Shown here: positions 51,551 through 59,356 of the stretch, one piece after another | Numbering within the stretch: the stretch's first letter is position 1 | How the letters are laid out: each line of letters begins with the position of its first letter | NCBI GenBank assembly: GCA_937927845.1 | Contig: CALFXE010000127.1 | Location: 1 to 64,000 of the forward strand | From: an uncultured Paludibacter sp. | GTDB taxonomy: Bacteria; Bacteroidota; Bacteroidia; Bacteroidales; Paludibacteraceae | Direction: 5' to 3' | DNA: 64,000 nucleotides | The notes under the pieces: model-generated | Told to the model about the DNA's origin: nothing | What the model saw: the letters and a program-made list of their open reading frames with translations, nothing else | Databases searched by the model: none | Translations under genes and position numbers: made by a program

Positions 51551-54397
51551 ATGAATAGGTTAGCAGTTATCCTGATTTTTATTATTACAAGTACCTTAGT
51601 TTTCTCACAGAAATCTATACAATCTACTGTTTTTGATGCAAAGAATGGAATGTCTTTAGAACTTGTTACAGTACGATTATTAAATGCCTCTGACTCAACA
51701 TTAGTTCAGGGGGTACAGACAAACAATAAAGGTTGGTTTAGTCTTTCGAAAATAAATCCCGGTAAATACGTGTTGATTGTAAGTTCGGTTGGTTACGAAG
51801 AATATAGTGAGAATATCACTATGGAGCGAAGGGATGTTATTTTGAAGAATATTCAATTAAAAGAGGATGTTCAGCTTTTAAAAGAACTCGAAGTTAAGGA
51901 TACTGCGGCTCAGTTAGTTGTGAAAGGTGATACTTTAGAGTATAATGCAACTGCTTTTAAAGTGCAGGAAAATGCTGTTGCAGAAGATTTGTTGAAAAAA
52001 CTGCCCGGTGTTGAAATTACCCAAGATGGAAAGATTACCGTCAATGGTCAAGAAATCAAAAAGATAAGAGTTGATGGTAAAAAATTCTTCGATGGTGATT
52101 TGGAAATGGCTACAAAAAACCTTCCGGCAGAAATGATAGAAAAAATCCAAGTCCTGGAACAAAAATCAGATATGGCGAAACTAACTGGTTTCGAAGATGA
52201 TGATACCGAGCGTATTATTAATCTTACTACTAAATCTAATCGACGAAAAGGTGTTTTCGGTAGTGTGATGGGTGGTGCAGGTTTAGATACTGAAAATATC
52301 GTCAGGTATGATGGTAATGCTAATATAAATTTCATGAATGATGATTCACAAACCTCTTTAGTAGTTGGTGCAAATAATGTGAACACCTCACGAAGTGGCA
52401 GAGGCAGAGGTGGTTGGGGAGCAAATAACGGTATTACCGAAACACAAAATTTTGGATTAAATAACAATACCATTGTAAATGAGAAGCTCAAAATAGGTGG
52501 CGATGGTTCTTTTAATCATTCGCAAAACTTTAGCGAAACAAAAGGTACTCAAGAGAGTTATTTGAAAAACTCAATTTTTAACGACTCTACATATAACACT
52601 TCTAAAAGCAATCAATACTCTGCTAATATGCGCTTAGAGGCTGAGTGGAAGCCTGATACGCTTACTACGATTATTCTACAGCCAAATTTGAATTATAGTA
52701 TGAGCTTTTCTGATAGTTACAGAGATTATTTATATTTACAGGATTTGGATACTACAAGTTACGGTGATGCACGAAATTCCAGTACAGGCAACACCTTGTC
52801 AGCCGGTCTGCGCGTTATTGCAAGTAGAAAATTTTCTGAAAAGCTTGGGCGCACTTTAACTGCTAATGTATCGTCAGGATTTTCTCAAAGTGATAATGAA
52901 AGATACAATTTTTCTACTAAGACTTCTGATTCAACTGTTATTGTAAATCAATTTACTTTGAATAAATCCAATAGGTTTAATGTAGATGCAAGAATTTCTT
53001 TTGTGGAACCTCTATGGAATAATAAGAATATTTTAGAGGCTGTTTTATCTTTTTCTACAACAAATCAGAATAGCTTGAAAGATCAATATAAATCCGATGA
53101 TTTAACTGCATTTTTCCGCAAAGATCCTTTGGCATATACGGCTGATCCGGATAATTATGTTGAAGATTACAGTAATAGTTTTGTAAATAAATTCTATAGA
53201 GAAACTGCTGAAATAAATTATAAATATTCAGAACAAGATTATAAACTTACTATCGGATTTAAAGCTGAACCATCACAGACATACAGTCAGACCTACTACA
53301 AAAACGGTGATATTCGTGATGTTAGCAATGAAGTGGTAAACTTTGCACCCAACGGTCGCTTTCAATATAATTTTGGCAAGAAAGAGTTTATAAGAATAGA
53401 TTATAGAGGTAACACACGTCAGCCTTCCATTAACCAAATGCAACCGGTTAAAAATAATGATAACCTTATGCAAGAAACCGTTGGAAATCCAGCTTTAAAT
53501 CCATCTTTTTCTAATTATATGAGATTGATGTACAGTACTTTTAATGAAAAAACTTTTTCTTCTTTCAGTACATGGTTGTCAGGCGATTTCGTAAAAGATG
53601 AATTAGTTACAAACAGAATATATGATAATACGGGTAAGCAATATACTCAAACAGTAAACTCCAATGAATTGCCGGTTTCTTTCAATGGTAATATTATGTT
53701 TAATACTCCAATAATTCAGAAGCGTTTACATTTTAACACAAGTACCAATGTGGGATATAATACCAATTATGGTTACACTTCAAAAGGCGTAGACACAGAT
53801 GCTATTGATATAGATAATCTGCATTTGGGAGATTTAAGTTTTACTCGTAGATATAATGCACAGGAGCAGTTATCATTGACGTTTACACATGATGTTATCG
53901 AATTGGGTGGGAGAGGAGTTATAAGATATTCTAATTCGTTAAATAATTTAAGTGACAGGTTGACTGAAACTTTCGATTGGACAATAAGAGGAAATATAGT
54001 AGTCAGACTACCATATGATATTACATTAAATAGCGATTTAAATTATTCTGACAGAAGAGGCTATTCTAATTTTGATCAGTCGGAACTTTTATGGAATGCC
54101 TCAATTGATAAATCATTATTTAAAAGTCGTGGAGTGTTATCGTTGAAATGGAATGATATTCTTCGTCAACAATTGAATATCAGACAAGTTGTAGGTGATA
54201 ATTCAGTTTCTTTTACGAAATACAACACTCTGACATCATATTTCTTAGTTAGCTTCAGTTATAAACTTAGAAGTTTTGGAGGAGGAGGTAGAGGTGAAAG
54301 AACTGAAGGTGAGCGGTTTGGACCGGGTATGATGCGAGGAGGCGGTCAGGGTGGAATGAGAGGCGGGGGTACACCTCCCGGACCACCGGTTTTCTAA
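51551..54397 (+). CDS. Outer-membrane beta-barrel family protein (TonB-receptor-like)
   Basis: 948 aa from ATG 51551, whose product begins with a clean signal peptide (MNRLAVILIFIITSTLVFSQ); a frame start at 51521 adds ten residues before it. A carboxypeptidase-regulatory-like domain (about 21-100) and a plug-like region (AEDLLKKLPGVEI, VNGQEIKKIRVDGK) precede a long barrel with frequent aromatic strand ends. The C-terminal ~40 residues are extremely Gly/Arg-rich, unusual for a barrel end. It probably imports or exports an unknown ligand; no SusD-like partner is next to it. Confidence 0.85.
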   Translation: MNRLAVILIFIITSTLVFSQKSIQSTVFDAKNGMSLELVTVRLLNASDSTLVQGVQTNNKGWFSLSKINPGKYVLIVSSVGYEEYSENITMERRDVILKNIQLKEDVQLLKELEVKDTAAQLVVKGDTLEYNATAFKVQENAVAEDLLKKLPGVEITQDGKITVNGQEIKKIRVDGKKFFDGDLEMATKNLPAEMIEKIQVLEQKSDMAKLTGFEDDDTERIINLTTKSNRRKGVFGSVMGGAGLDTENIVRYDGNANINFMNDDSQTSLVVGANNVNTSRSGRGRGGWGANNGITETQNFGLNNNTIVNEKLKIGGDGSFNHSQNFSETKGTQESYLKNSIFNDSTYNTSKSNQYSANMRLEAEWKPDTLTTIILQPNLNYSMSFSDSYRDYLYLQDLDTTSYGDARNSSTGNTLSAGLRVIASRKFSEKLGRTLTANVSSGFSQSDNERYNFSTKTSDSTVIVNQFTLNKSNRFNVDARISFVEPLWNNKNILEAVLSFSTTNQNSLKDQYKSDDLTAFFRKDPLAYTADPDNYVEDYSNSFVNKFYRETAEINYKYSEQDYKLTIGFKAEPSQTYSQTYYKNGDIRDVSNEVVNFAPNGRFQYNFGKKEFIRIDYRGNTRQPSINQMQPVKNNDNLMQETVGNPALNPSFSNYMRLMYSTFNEKTFSSFSTWLSGDFVKDELVTNRIYDNTGKQYTQTVNSNELPVSFNGNIMFNTPIIQKRLHFNTSTNVGYNTNYGYTSKGVDTDAIDIDNLHLGDLSFTRRYNAQEQLSLTFTHDVIELGGRGVIRYSNSLNNLSDRLTETFDWTIRGNIVVRLPYDITLNSDLNYSDRRGYSNFDQSELLWNASIDKSLFKSRGVLSLKWNDILRQQLNIRQVVGDNSVSFTKYNTLTSYFLVSFSYKLRSFGGGGRGERTEGERFGPGMMRGGGQGGMRGGGTPPGPPVF

Positions 54398-54403
54398 TAG
54401 CTT

Positions 54404-54889
54404 TTACTCCTCATTTTCAGTAGTTTTAAACACTGTAAGTTGACGATTAAACACTTCATTTAATGAAATCTGAAAAGTTTCGGTATTTGATATTCCACTA
54501 ATTTTTGTAACTCTATCAACTATTATTTGCAATAAGTGCTTATTGTCTCGAGCATATATCTTAATGAAAAATGAATACTTTCCCGTTGAATAATGACATT
54601 CAACAATTTCCGGAATATTTTGTAATTCTTCAGCTACTTTAGCAAAAGATTTAATATCGGATAAGGTGATACCGATAAATGCACAGGTTTGATAGCCAAC
54701 CTTATAGTTGTCAATCACAAACTGTGAACCCTTAATTATCCCACTATTTTTTAATTTCTGTATACGTTGATGAATTGCTGCACCTGAAACATTACATTCT
54801 CTTGCTATTTCTAAAAAAGGTATACGTGCATCTTTTGATATAAACTCTAATATTTTCTTATCTAAACTATCAATTTTTTCGCTTGTCAT
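54404..54889 (-). CDS. Lrp/AsnC family transcriptional regulator
   Basis: 161 aa. HTH at 8-55 (DKKILEFISKDARIPFLEIARECNVSGAAIHQRIQKL) and a C-terminal RAM/AsnC ligand domain (FIGITLSDIKSF, ECHYSTGKYSFFIKIYARD). Lrp-type regulators respond to amino acids. It stands alone; its own -7 box lies at 54912-54919. Its 3' end is 6 bases from the convergent barrel gene. Confidence 0.92.
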   Translation of the reverse strand: MTSEKIDSLDKKILEFISKDARIPFLEIARECNVSGAAIHQRIQKLKNSGIIKGSQFVIDNYKVGYQTCAFIGITLSDIKSFAKVAEELQNIPEIVECHYSTGKYSFFIKIYARDNKHLLQIIVDRVTKISGISNTETFQISLNEVFNRQLTVFKTTENEE

Positions 54890-54911
54890 GGATATGTAAT
54901 TAAATTTGATA

Positions 54912-54919
54912 CAAAAGTA
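54912..54919 (-). promoter_or_regulatory. -7 box for the Lrp-type regulator
   Basis: The minus strand reads TACTTTTG (TAnnTTTG), 23 bases before the start. Confidence 0.5.
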
Positions 54920-55028
54920 TGATTTTTTTATCCATTTATGAAATACTCACTCTAATTATAAACGAAAATTTATAATGCACTTTTATGTGTCATGTATGCT
55001 ATTTTAGTTAGCCTTTTAAAAATGCTTA

Positions 55029-55205
55029 TTGTAGCTATTCAGAGAAGTCGTCTTGACTTTTCACATCAACCGACTTTGCGAAGCCAAAGGAGCGACTGAG
55101 GGAACTCCCAATCAGCCGCAGTGGGTTAGATAACGCGAAGTGAGGTAACTCCTGTGCTATTGTAGTCGGTTGGATAGCGAGCAGCAAGAGAATCCCCTCT
55201 ATCTA
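55029..55205. repeat. Dispersed GC-rich repeat, second copy
   Basis: Inside the 696-base gap between the Lrp gene and the HU-like gene. GCGAAGCCAAAGGAGCGACT followed by GAGGGAACTCCCAATCAGC matches the element at 5.1 kb (GCGAAGCCGAAGGAGCAACT...). A related mirrored part (AGGTAACTCCTGTGCTATTG...) follows. No gene is seen in the gap. Confidence 0.65.
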
Positions 55206-55262
55206 AAAAATTATCTGAAAACCGCTTCTTAAAATTAAAAAGAAAGTTTGAATAGTAAATTT

Positions 55263-55308
55263 CTAAATCCATTTAGACAAACAAAATAATCTTTCTAAAT
55301 ACATTTAG
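55263..55308. promoter_or_regulatory. Twin palindromes CTAAATnnATTTAG
   Basis: Two palindromes of the same form, CTAAATCCATTTAG (55263-55276) and CTAAATACATTTAG (55295-55308), have centres exactly 32 bp apart, about three helical turns. They lie ~280-320 bases upstream of the HU-like gene and may be a regulator binding pair. Confidence 0.5.
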
Positions 55309-55500
55309 CTAAAAACATCATTTTCTCTAATTGCATTTCGTAAAAAAGGATTTTGAGTAAATAGATATACGGCGACATTGAAGTTGTAGGTGTTGTAGAT
55401 ATTACTTGTATCACGTATTACCGACGTATCAAAATCGACAATAAAAACTAAATATATGTTAAATTAAATCCAGAAATATGTCTTTTCAAATCACAATTTA

Positions 55501-55508
55501 TACATTTG
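55501..55508 (+). promoter_or_regulatory. -7 box for the HU-like gene
   Basis: TACATTTG matches TAnnTTTG, 78 bases before the ATG. Confidence 0.5.
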
Positions 55509-55585
55509 CACACTTAATCGGGAAAATGAAAAATGACCTGATAATAATTTAAATTTATATTGTTTTACTACCTAAAACTCATGTT

Positions 55586-56287
55586 ATGATTAAGTATATG
55601 CTTGTTGAGAATGCTATTACAGCAGAAACCGAATCCTGCTATGCCGTTGTTTCAAGTCCGGGAACCAAAAAACTTGACGACATCATCACCCACATGATAA
55701 ATGAAGGTTCCGGTCTTACACGTCCGCAAGCAATGGCTTATTTCGAGAGACTTACACAATCAGTAATACATTTTGCTAATCAGGGCTATAGCATTGCGAC
55801 TCCCCTATTTCGGACACGCCCCACTATTTGTGGTACGTTTAACAGTAAAGAAGATAAATTCGACCCCAAACGCCATCAGATTAAAATTCGAGGAATGGAG
55901 GGTCAACGATTACGGGAAATGCCTATAAAAATCACTAAGATCGTGAAGATAACAGATTCTAAGCAATCACCGGTTCTATACACGTTCACAGATATTTGCA
56001 GCGAAACAAAAAATAAAACAATCACAGTCGGAGGAATTGGAATGTTAAGTGGCAAACGACTGCGCATAGATACAAAAGATCCCAGGTTAGGATTGTTCTT
56101 TGTTCCGACTGATGCTCCTGAAGATAAAATCAGAGTAAATCTATATTCCTACAATAAACCTTCAGAAATACACTTTCAGATACCTGAATTGGCGGCGGGA
56201 GAATATAATCTTATAGTGCAGACTTTGTCGCGTAACGGCAAAGACATTCTGAGCGGTAAATTAAAGGAAAGTCTAAAAATAAGCTAA
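55586..56287 (+). CDS. HU/IHF-like DNA-binding protein with DUF4469-type C-terminus
   Basis: 233 aa. The first ~120 residues match the Bacteroidota IHF/HU-like DNA-binding domain found in BVU_2165-type proteins (DDIITHMINEGSGLTRPQAMAYFERLTQSV...). The C-terminal ~100 residues (GGIGMLSGKRLRIDTKDPRLGLFFVP...LAAGEYNLIVQTLSR) fit the Ig-like DUF4469 domain. Such proteins are common singletons in Bacteroidales, with an unknown architectural role. The gene is followed by a 22-bp tandem array, possibly its binding site. Confidence 0.85.
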   Translation: MIKYMLVENAITAETESCYAVVSSPGTKKLDDIITHMINEGSGLTRPQAMAYFERLTQSVIHFANQGYSIATPLFRTRPTICGTFNSKEDKFDPKRHQIKIRGMEGQRLREMPIKITKIVKITDSKQSPVLYTFTDICSETKNKTITVGGIGMLSGKRLRIDTKDPRLGLFFVPTDAPEDKIRVNLYSYNKPSEIHFQIPELAAGEYNLIVQTLSRNGKDILSGKLKESLKIS

Positions 56288-56346
56288 TTAACCGGCAACT
56301 TAAAGCTTATTCATAGTATATCAGTAGTATTCTTACTTATAGTGCG

Positions 56347-56581
56347 GGTTATCGGTAACATATCTACAGGTGCTCTGCACAACAATTACCGATGCTCCGT
56401 AAATGCCTTACCGATGCTCTACAATTACTCCACAGATGCTCCGCAGTTACTTTACCGATAATCCGCAAATAGACTACCGATAGTCGGCAGTAAGTCTATA
56501 AAGGGATTAAATAGGCAATTTACAGTGCTTAAATCATCAATTTGCAGTGCTTAAATCATCGATTTACAGTAAGCATTCTTA
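56347..56581. repeat. 22-bp tandem array (two linked sub-arrays)
   Basis: Seven diverged units of exactly 22 bp (consensus near GATGCTCCGCAAWTACTTTACC) run 56347-56500, the first the weakest. After 15 bases, three more 22-bp units (CAATTTACAGTGCTTAAATCAT form) run 56516-56581. Both share a TTAC.GATGCT-like core. The array begins 60 bases after the HU-like stop. There are no spacers, so it is not a CRISPR; it is iteron-like. The rest of the 802-base gap to 57089 holds repeats and one short remnant ORF. Confidence 0.8.
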
Positions 56582-56615
56582 AAAAAGCAATGGGTAAGTT
56601 GGTCTGCAATCCATC

Positions 56616-56745
56616 TTGAATCCGAAGGATTCATATGTTTGTAGATGTGTATCAATAACATATAACATTAGACCCCTATTCGGGGTCGTACCATTTATAC
56701 CATTCGTTATTTTCTATAAATATATTATCCCTTTGGGATAAAGAG
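56616..56745. repeat. Intergenic repeat with GACCCC-TATTC-GGGGTC hairpin
   Basis: The perfect 6-bp stem GACCCC/GGGGTC at 56671-56687 sits in a segment starting AATCCGAAGGATTCATATG and ending CCCTTTGGGATAA, itself containing small inverted repeats. It resembles dispersed non-coding elements seen in Bacteroidota. No gene. Confidence 0.5.
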
Positions 56746-56830
56746 ACACTGCTCGTTATCCAGCCGATTGCAACTGCACAGGAGTTCCCTCACTTAGCTA
56801 CGTTCGTTCGTGAGGACACGCTCGTTTGAC
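56741..56830. repeat. Dispersed GC-rich repeat, third (mirrored, partial) copy
   Basis: The segment GCAACTGCACAGGAGTTCCC and the following GTGAGGACACGCTCGTT correspond to the left arm at 4.89-4.93 kb (GCAGCTGTACAGGAGATTCC...GACACGCTCGCTT). Confidence 0.6.
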
Positions 56831-56866
56831 AATAGTGTAAGATGAAAAGTTTTTACATTTTGTGCA

Positions 56867-56919
56867 AAAATATCGTTTTAATTTTTTAAGTTTGCAAACG
56901 ATACTTCACAAATGAAAAT
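56867..56919 (+). promoter_or_regulatory. Duplicated promoter segment, upstream copy
   Basis: Nearly identical over ~50 bases to 59295-59347 (offset 2428), including the -7 box TAAGTTTG (56887-56894), the palindrome GTTTGCAAAC overlapping it, and the downstream CTTCACAAATGAAAAT. It sits in front of a 20-codon remnant ORF. Confidence 0.7.
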
Positions 56920-56974
56920 ACAGGAAATGAGTAAAAGAGAAAATAGGAGATTTTTAAGGGAGAATAAACGATGA
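56912..56974 (+). pseudogene. 20-codon remnant of an M23-like exported protein gene
   Basis: The short ORF reads MKIQEMSKRENRRFLRENKR. Its EMSKRE..RF stretch matches the very C-terminus of the protein at 59357-60238 (EMSKREKKKFTKNKQL). With the duplicated promoter before it, this looks like an internally deleted former copy of that operon start. It is too short to call a functional peptide. Confidence 0.5.
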
Positions 56975-57089
56975 AGTCCCCTTCACATATCTTGTATCTG
57001 AATTTCGTATGTATATTCACAAATATAAGTCTTTCTATACTCTAATTACACTGTCCTTTATTGGTAATTTGAAGATAGATGAGATACAG

Positions 57090-57347
57090 TCAGTATTTTG
57101 TAAGTTCGTCTAATGTTAAATCAAATAAATTTTTCCCTTTTACAAAATCAAACAAAGTCAGGCGACGAATTTGATAGTAACTTAATAACCAGTAGGCTTT
57201 TAAGGTATTAATATAGTTTCTATGTGCCTCACGCTGACGGTTCATAGTAAGGGTCAGACTATTTACATCTGATTTTCCAACGATGAATCGTTGTTTAGTT
57301 GTATTGTATGCACCTGCAGCCAAAGTAATAGCTTTTTTAATCCCCAA
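57090..57347 (-). pseudogene. C-terminal fragment of a TolC-like outer-membrane efflux protein
   Basis: 85 codons containing KQRFIVGKSDVNSLTLTMN, YWLLSYYQIRRLTLFDF: the typical last helices of outer membrane efflux proteins, whose full length is ~450 aa. The upstream part is absent. It is probably left from a type I/peptide exporter that once served this locus. Confidence 0.6.
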
Positions 57348-57591
57348 TCCAGCATTGGTATTGTGATTCCGACATTTATCACTTCTTGTTGTGAGGGATT
57401 ATTATAAATACCATAAAAATAGTTTAAAATTTGTTTGCGAATATCGACTTTTTATTTTTACTTTGCATAGGTTTTTATAGTTAATTTTAAATAATTAAAT
57501 CAAATGAAATATAGATATACAATAATCATCTGTTTTAAAATATGGGAAAGTTATTCAGGACAATCCTGATTTATTTGGAGCTACAGAGCCA

Positions 57592-57927
57592 ATGAATATG
57601 TCATACAATCGTATCAAAAGTAACTTTAAATATGGGAAACTTTTAAGTGCAGCTTCGGAGCAAGACATTGAAGATTTGAAAATGATGCTTCATTATTATC
57701 CGAGAGAAGAGGCCCGGTCATTATTTAACGCTGATTATATGTTGTCTTATCCATACAACATGGCAGGAATGGTTTGCAAGGAAAACTTAACTCGCGCAAG
57801 AGGCGTGGTAATCGGCAAAGATGGAATGGATATATTTTTATATTTCATAATGTCAGACACCGGCATCAAAGACTTTGATCAATATCTTACAGACTTTAAA
57901 GGTACTTTTTGGTTCAAGGATAAATAA
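57592..57927 (+). CDS. Hypothetical protein, possibly lacking its signal peptide
   Basis: 111 aa (ATG 57592) with no recognised domain; it has a YNMAGMVCKE core and an aromatic, acidic C-terminus. The frame stays open upstream to ~57526 with protein-like text (KYGKVIQDNPDLFGATEP). An ATG at 57504 in another frame gives MKYRYTIIICFK, like a signal-peptide start, so a frameshift near 57535 may have split an exported protein. It is followed 23 bases later by a methyltransferase, probably co-transcribed. Confidence 0.5.
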   Translation: MNMSYNRIKSNFKYGKLLSAASEQDIEDLKMMLHYYPREEARSLFNADYMLSYPYNMAGMVCKENLTRARGVVIGKDGMDIFLYFIMSDTGIKDFDQYLTDFKGTFWFKDK

Positions 57928-57950
57928 AACTTTAATTCGATATAGTAACA

Positions 57951-58706
57951 ATGTGGATCAAAGATGATTACACGCGAAGACTTCATTTTCTGAATATTGT
58001 ATCTAATGTTGATCGATTTGTAGAACAATTCCGGTTAATACCTGATGACTTAATATATGATGAAGTCTATATGGAAAGGTTTGTCATTGAAAAAATAGGA
58101 TTAAACAATGAAGCCTTAAATGAACAGCCGGTAGAATTGTCAGAATACTATGGAACAGGTCTATATGTTTGGCAAAATCCAAAACAATTTTCAAAATACT
58201 TGATTTGGTTATTGAATAACGCTCAAAAATACTCGTCTTACCTTGAAATTGGATGTCGATGGGGCGGTACATTTATCGCTACTTGTGAAGTATTACGTAG
58301 ATCAAATCCAAACTTTAAAACAGCTATAGCTATAGATTTGATGGAGAAAACACCCTTTATTGAACGATATATAGAAATATCTCAAAATGACAATTTTGAG
58401 ATACATTATTTTCAAGGTTCTTCAAGATCAGAGCAGTTTATTGAGTTAATAAAGAAACAAAAACCCGAGATTTCTTTTATTGATGGTGATCATAGGATTA
58501 TGGGTGCTTTACAAGATTATATGCTTGTAAGGGACTATTCTAAGATAATAGTACATCATGACATTTTCTCCGATGCTTGCCAAGAAACAACATTTTTGTG
58601 GGACTGCTTAAAGAAATTGGAGAAGACTAAGAACTATATTGAATTTATAGAGCAATATCCATCTGTCAAAGGAAAGTATTTGGGTATAGGCGTATTATTT
58701 GATTAG
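57951..58706 (+). CDS. Class I SAM-dependent methyltransferase-like protein
   Basis: 251 aa. SAM motif I is YLEIGCRWGGTF (about 98-108), the acidic end of strand 2 is AIAIDL (Asp129) and motif IV-like FIDGDH (176-181) with IVHHDIF following. The pattern fits the Methyltransf_24/CmcI-like group, which modifies sugars or small molecules. It is not next to a recognised substrate gene; in context it could act on the polypeptide or sugar made by the operon at 59.4-64 kb. Metal-dependent catalysis is possible (His/Asp cluster) but not proven. Confidence 0.75.
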   Translation: MWIKDDYTRRLHFLNIVSNVDRFVEQFRLIPDDLIYDEVYMERFVIEKIGLNNEALNEQPVELSEYYGTGLYVWQNPKQFSKYLIWLLNNAQKYSSYLEIGCRWGGTFIATCEVLRRSNPNFKTAIAIDLMEKTPFIERYIEISQNDNFEIHYFQGSSRSEQFIELIKKQKPEISFIDGDHRIMGALQDYMLVRDYSKIIVHHDIFSDACQETTFLWDCLKKLEKTKNYIEFIEQYPSVKGKYLGIGVLFD

Positions 58707-58828
58707 TAATTTTATTAAGTTAGGCAATATGAATTAGGTGAGAATATAAAGTTCAGTCATCAGTACTTGATCGTACATCAATATTCCAATTGTAGGCAGA
58801 TTAAAAAGTTCGGGCAACGCACCGCTTT

Positions 58829-59269
58829 TCAAAACGAACCAAAATTACTCATTGGTTCTAAAGCCATCAAGATACCATATTTTCCATCGTCTTTATACCA
58901 TTTATCTACAAATTCCCGATGAGTATAGTCAATATGTCCTATAGCAGGATCGGAGACCATGACTTTGTTTTCTGTAATATGATAAACAACAATAAAATGA
59001 TCATTATTCCAATGTGCTATAGCTGGAAGTGTTACCTTGTCTACTAAATCCTTTAAAGTAATCTGTATTGCAATTGTACGTAATCCTATTTTTTCTGCTG
59101 CATGGCTTATATCCATCAATGAAACGCCGTCTTTGGTCATCCCACATAAATCTTGTAAATATTGAAGAGGATAATCTTTACCATAATATTGAGCAATAAT
59201 TTTTAAACAGGCAGGACCACAGTTTCTAGCATCTAATTGAAACTCATGAGGAAATAATTGAATTGACAT
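58829..59269 (-). CDS. Stand-alone C39 family peptidase (double-glycine leader processing)
   Basis: 146 aa covering one peptidase C39 domain. The active-site set is complete: Gln11, Cys17 (QLDARNCGPACL), His91 (NNDHFIVVYHI) and Asp107 (VSDPAIGH). In most bacteriocin or lantibiotic exporters this domain is followed by a membrane and ABC-ATPase region of ~550 aa; here the protein stops just after it (MALEPMSNFGSF). It may be a truncated exporter or a separate processing protease. It is divergent from an operon encoding a double-glycine-leader protein, its natural substrate type. Confidence 0.85.
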   Translation of the reverse strand: MSIQLFPHEFQLDARNCGPACLKIIAQYYGKDYPLQYLQDLCGMTKDGVSLMDISHAAEKIGLRTIAIQITLKDLVDKVTLPAIAHWNNDHFIVVYHITENKVMVSDPAIGHIDYTHREFVDKWYKDDGKYGILMALEPMSNFGSF

Positions 59270-59294
59270 ACATAAATATTGTTAAAATTATTTG

Positions 59295-59347
59295 CAAATA
59301 TCGTTTTAATTTTTTAAGTTTGCAAACGATGCTTCACAAATGAAAAT
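59295..59347 (+). promoter_or_regulatory. Promoter segment of the double-glycine operon (duplicated)
   Basis: Contains the -7 box TAAGTTTG (59315-59322) with the palindrome GTTTGCAAAC across it, followed by a tiny ORF (MKIKS) and the real start at 59357. The same ~50 bases occur at 56867-56919. Confidence 0.6.
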
Positions 59348-59356
59348 CAAATCATA

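Noticed and set aside
56347..56581. CRISPR array
   Set aside because: Units are directly adjacent with no unique spacers, too diverged, and there are no cas genes.
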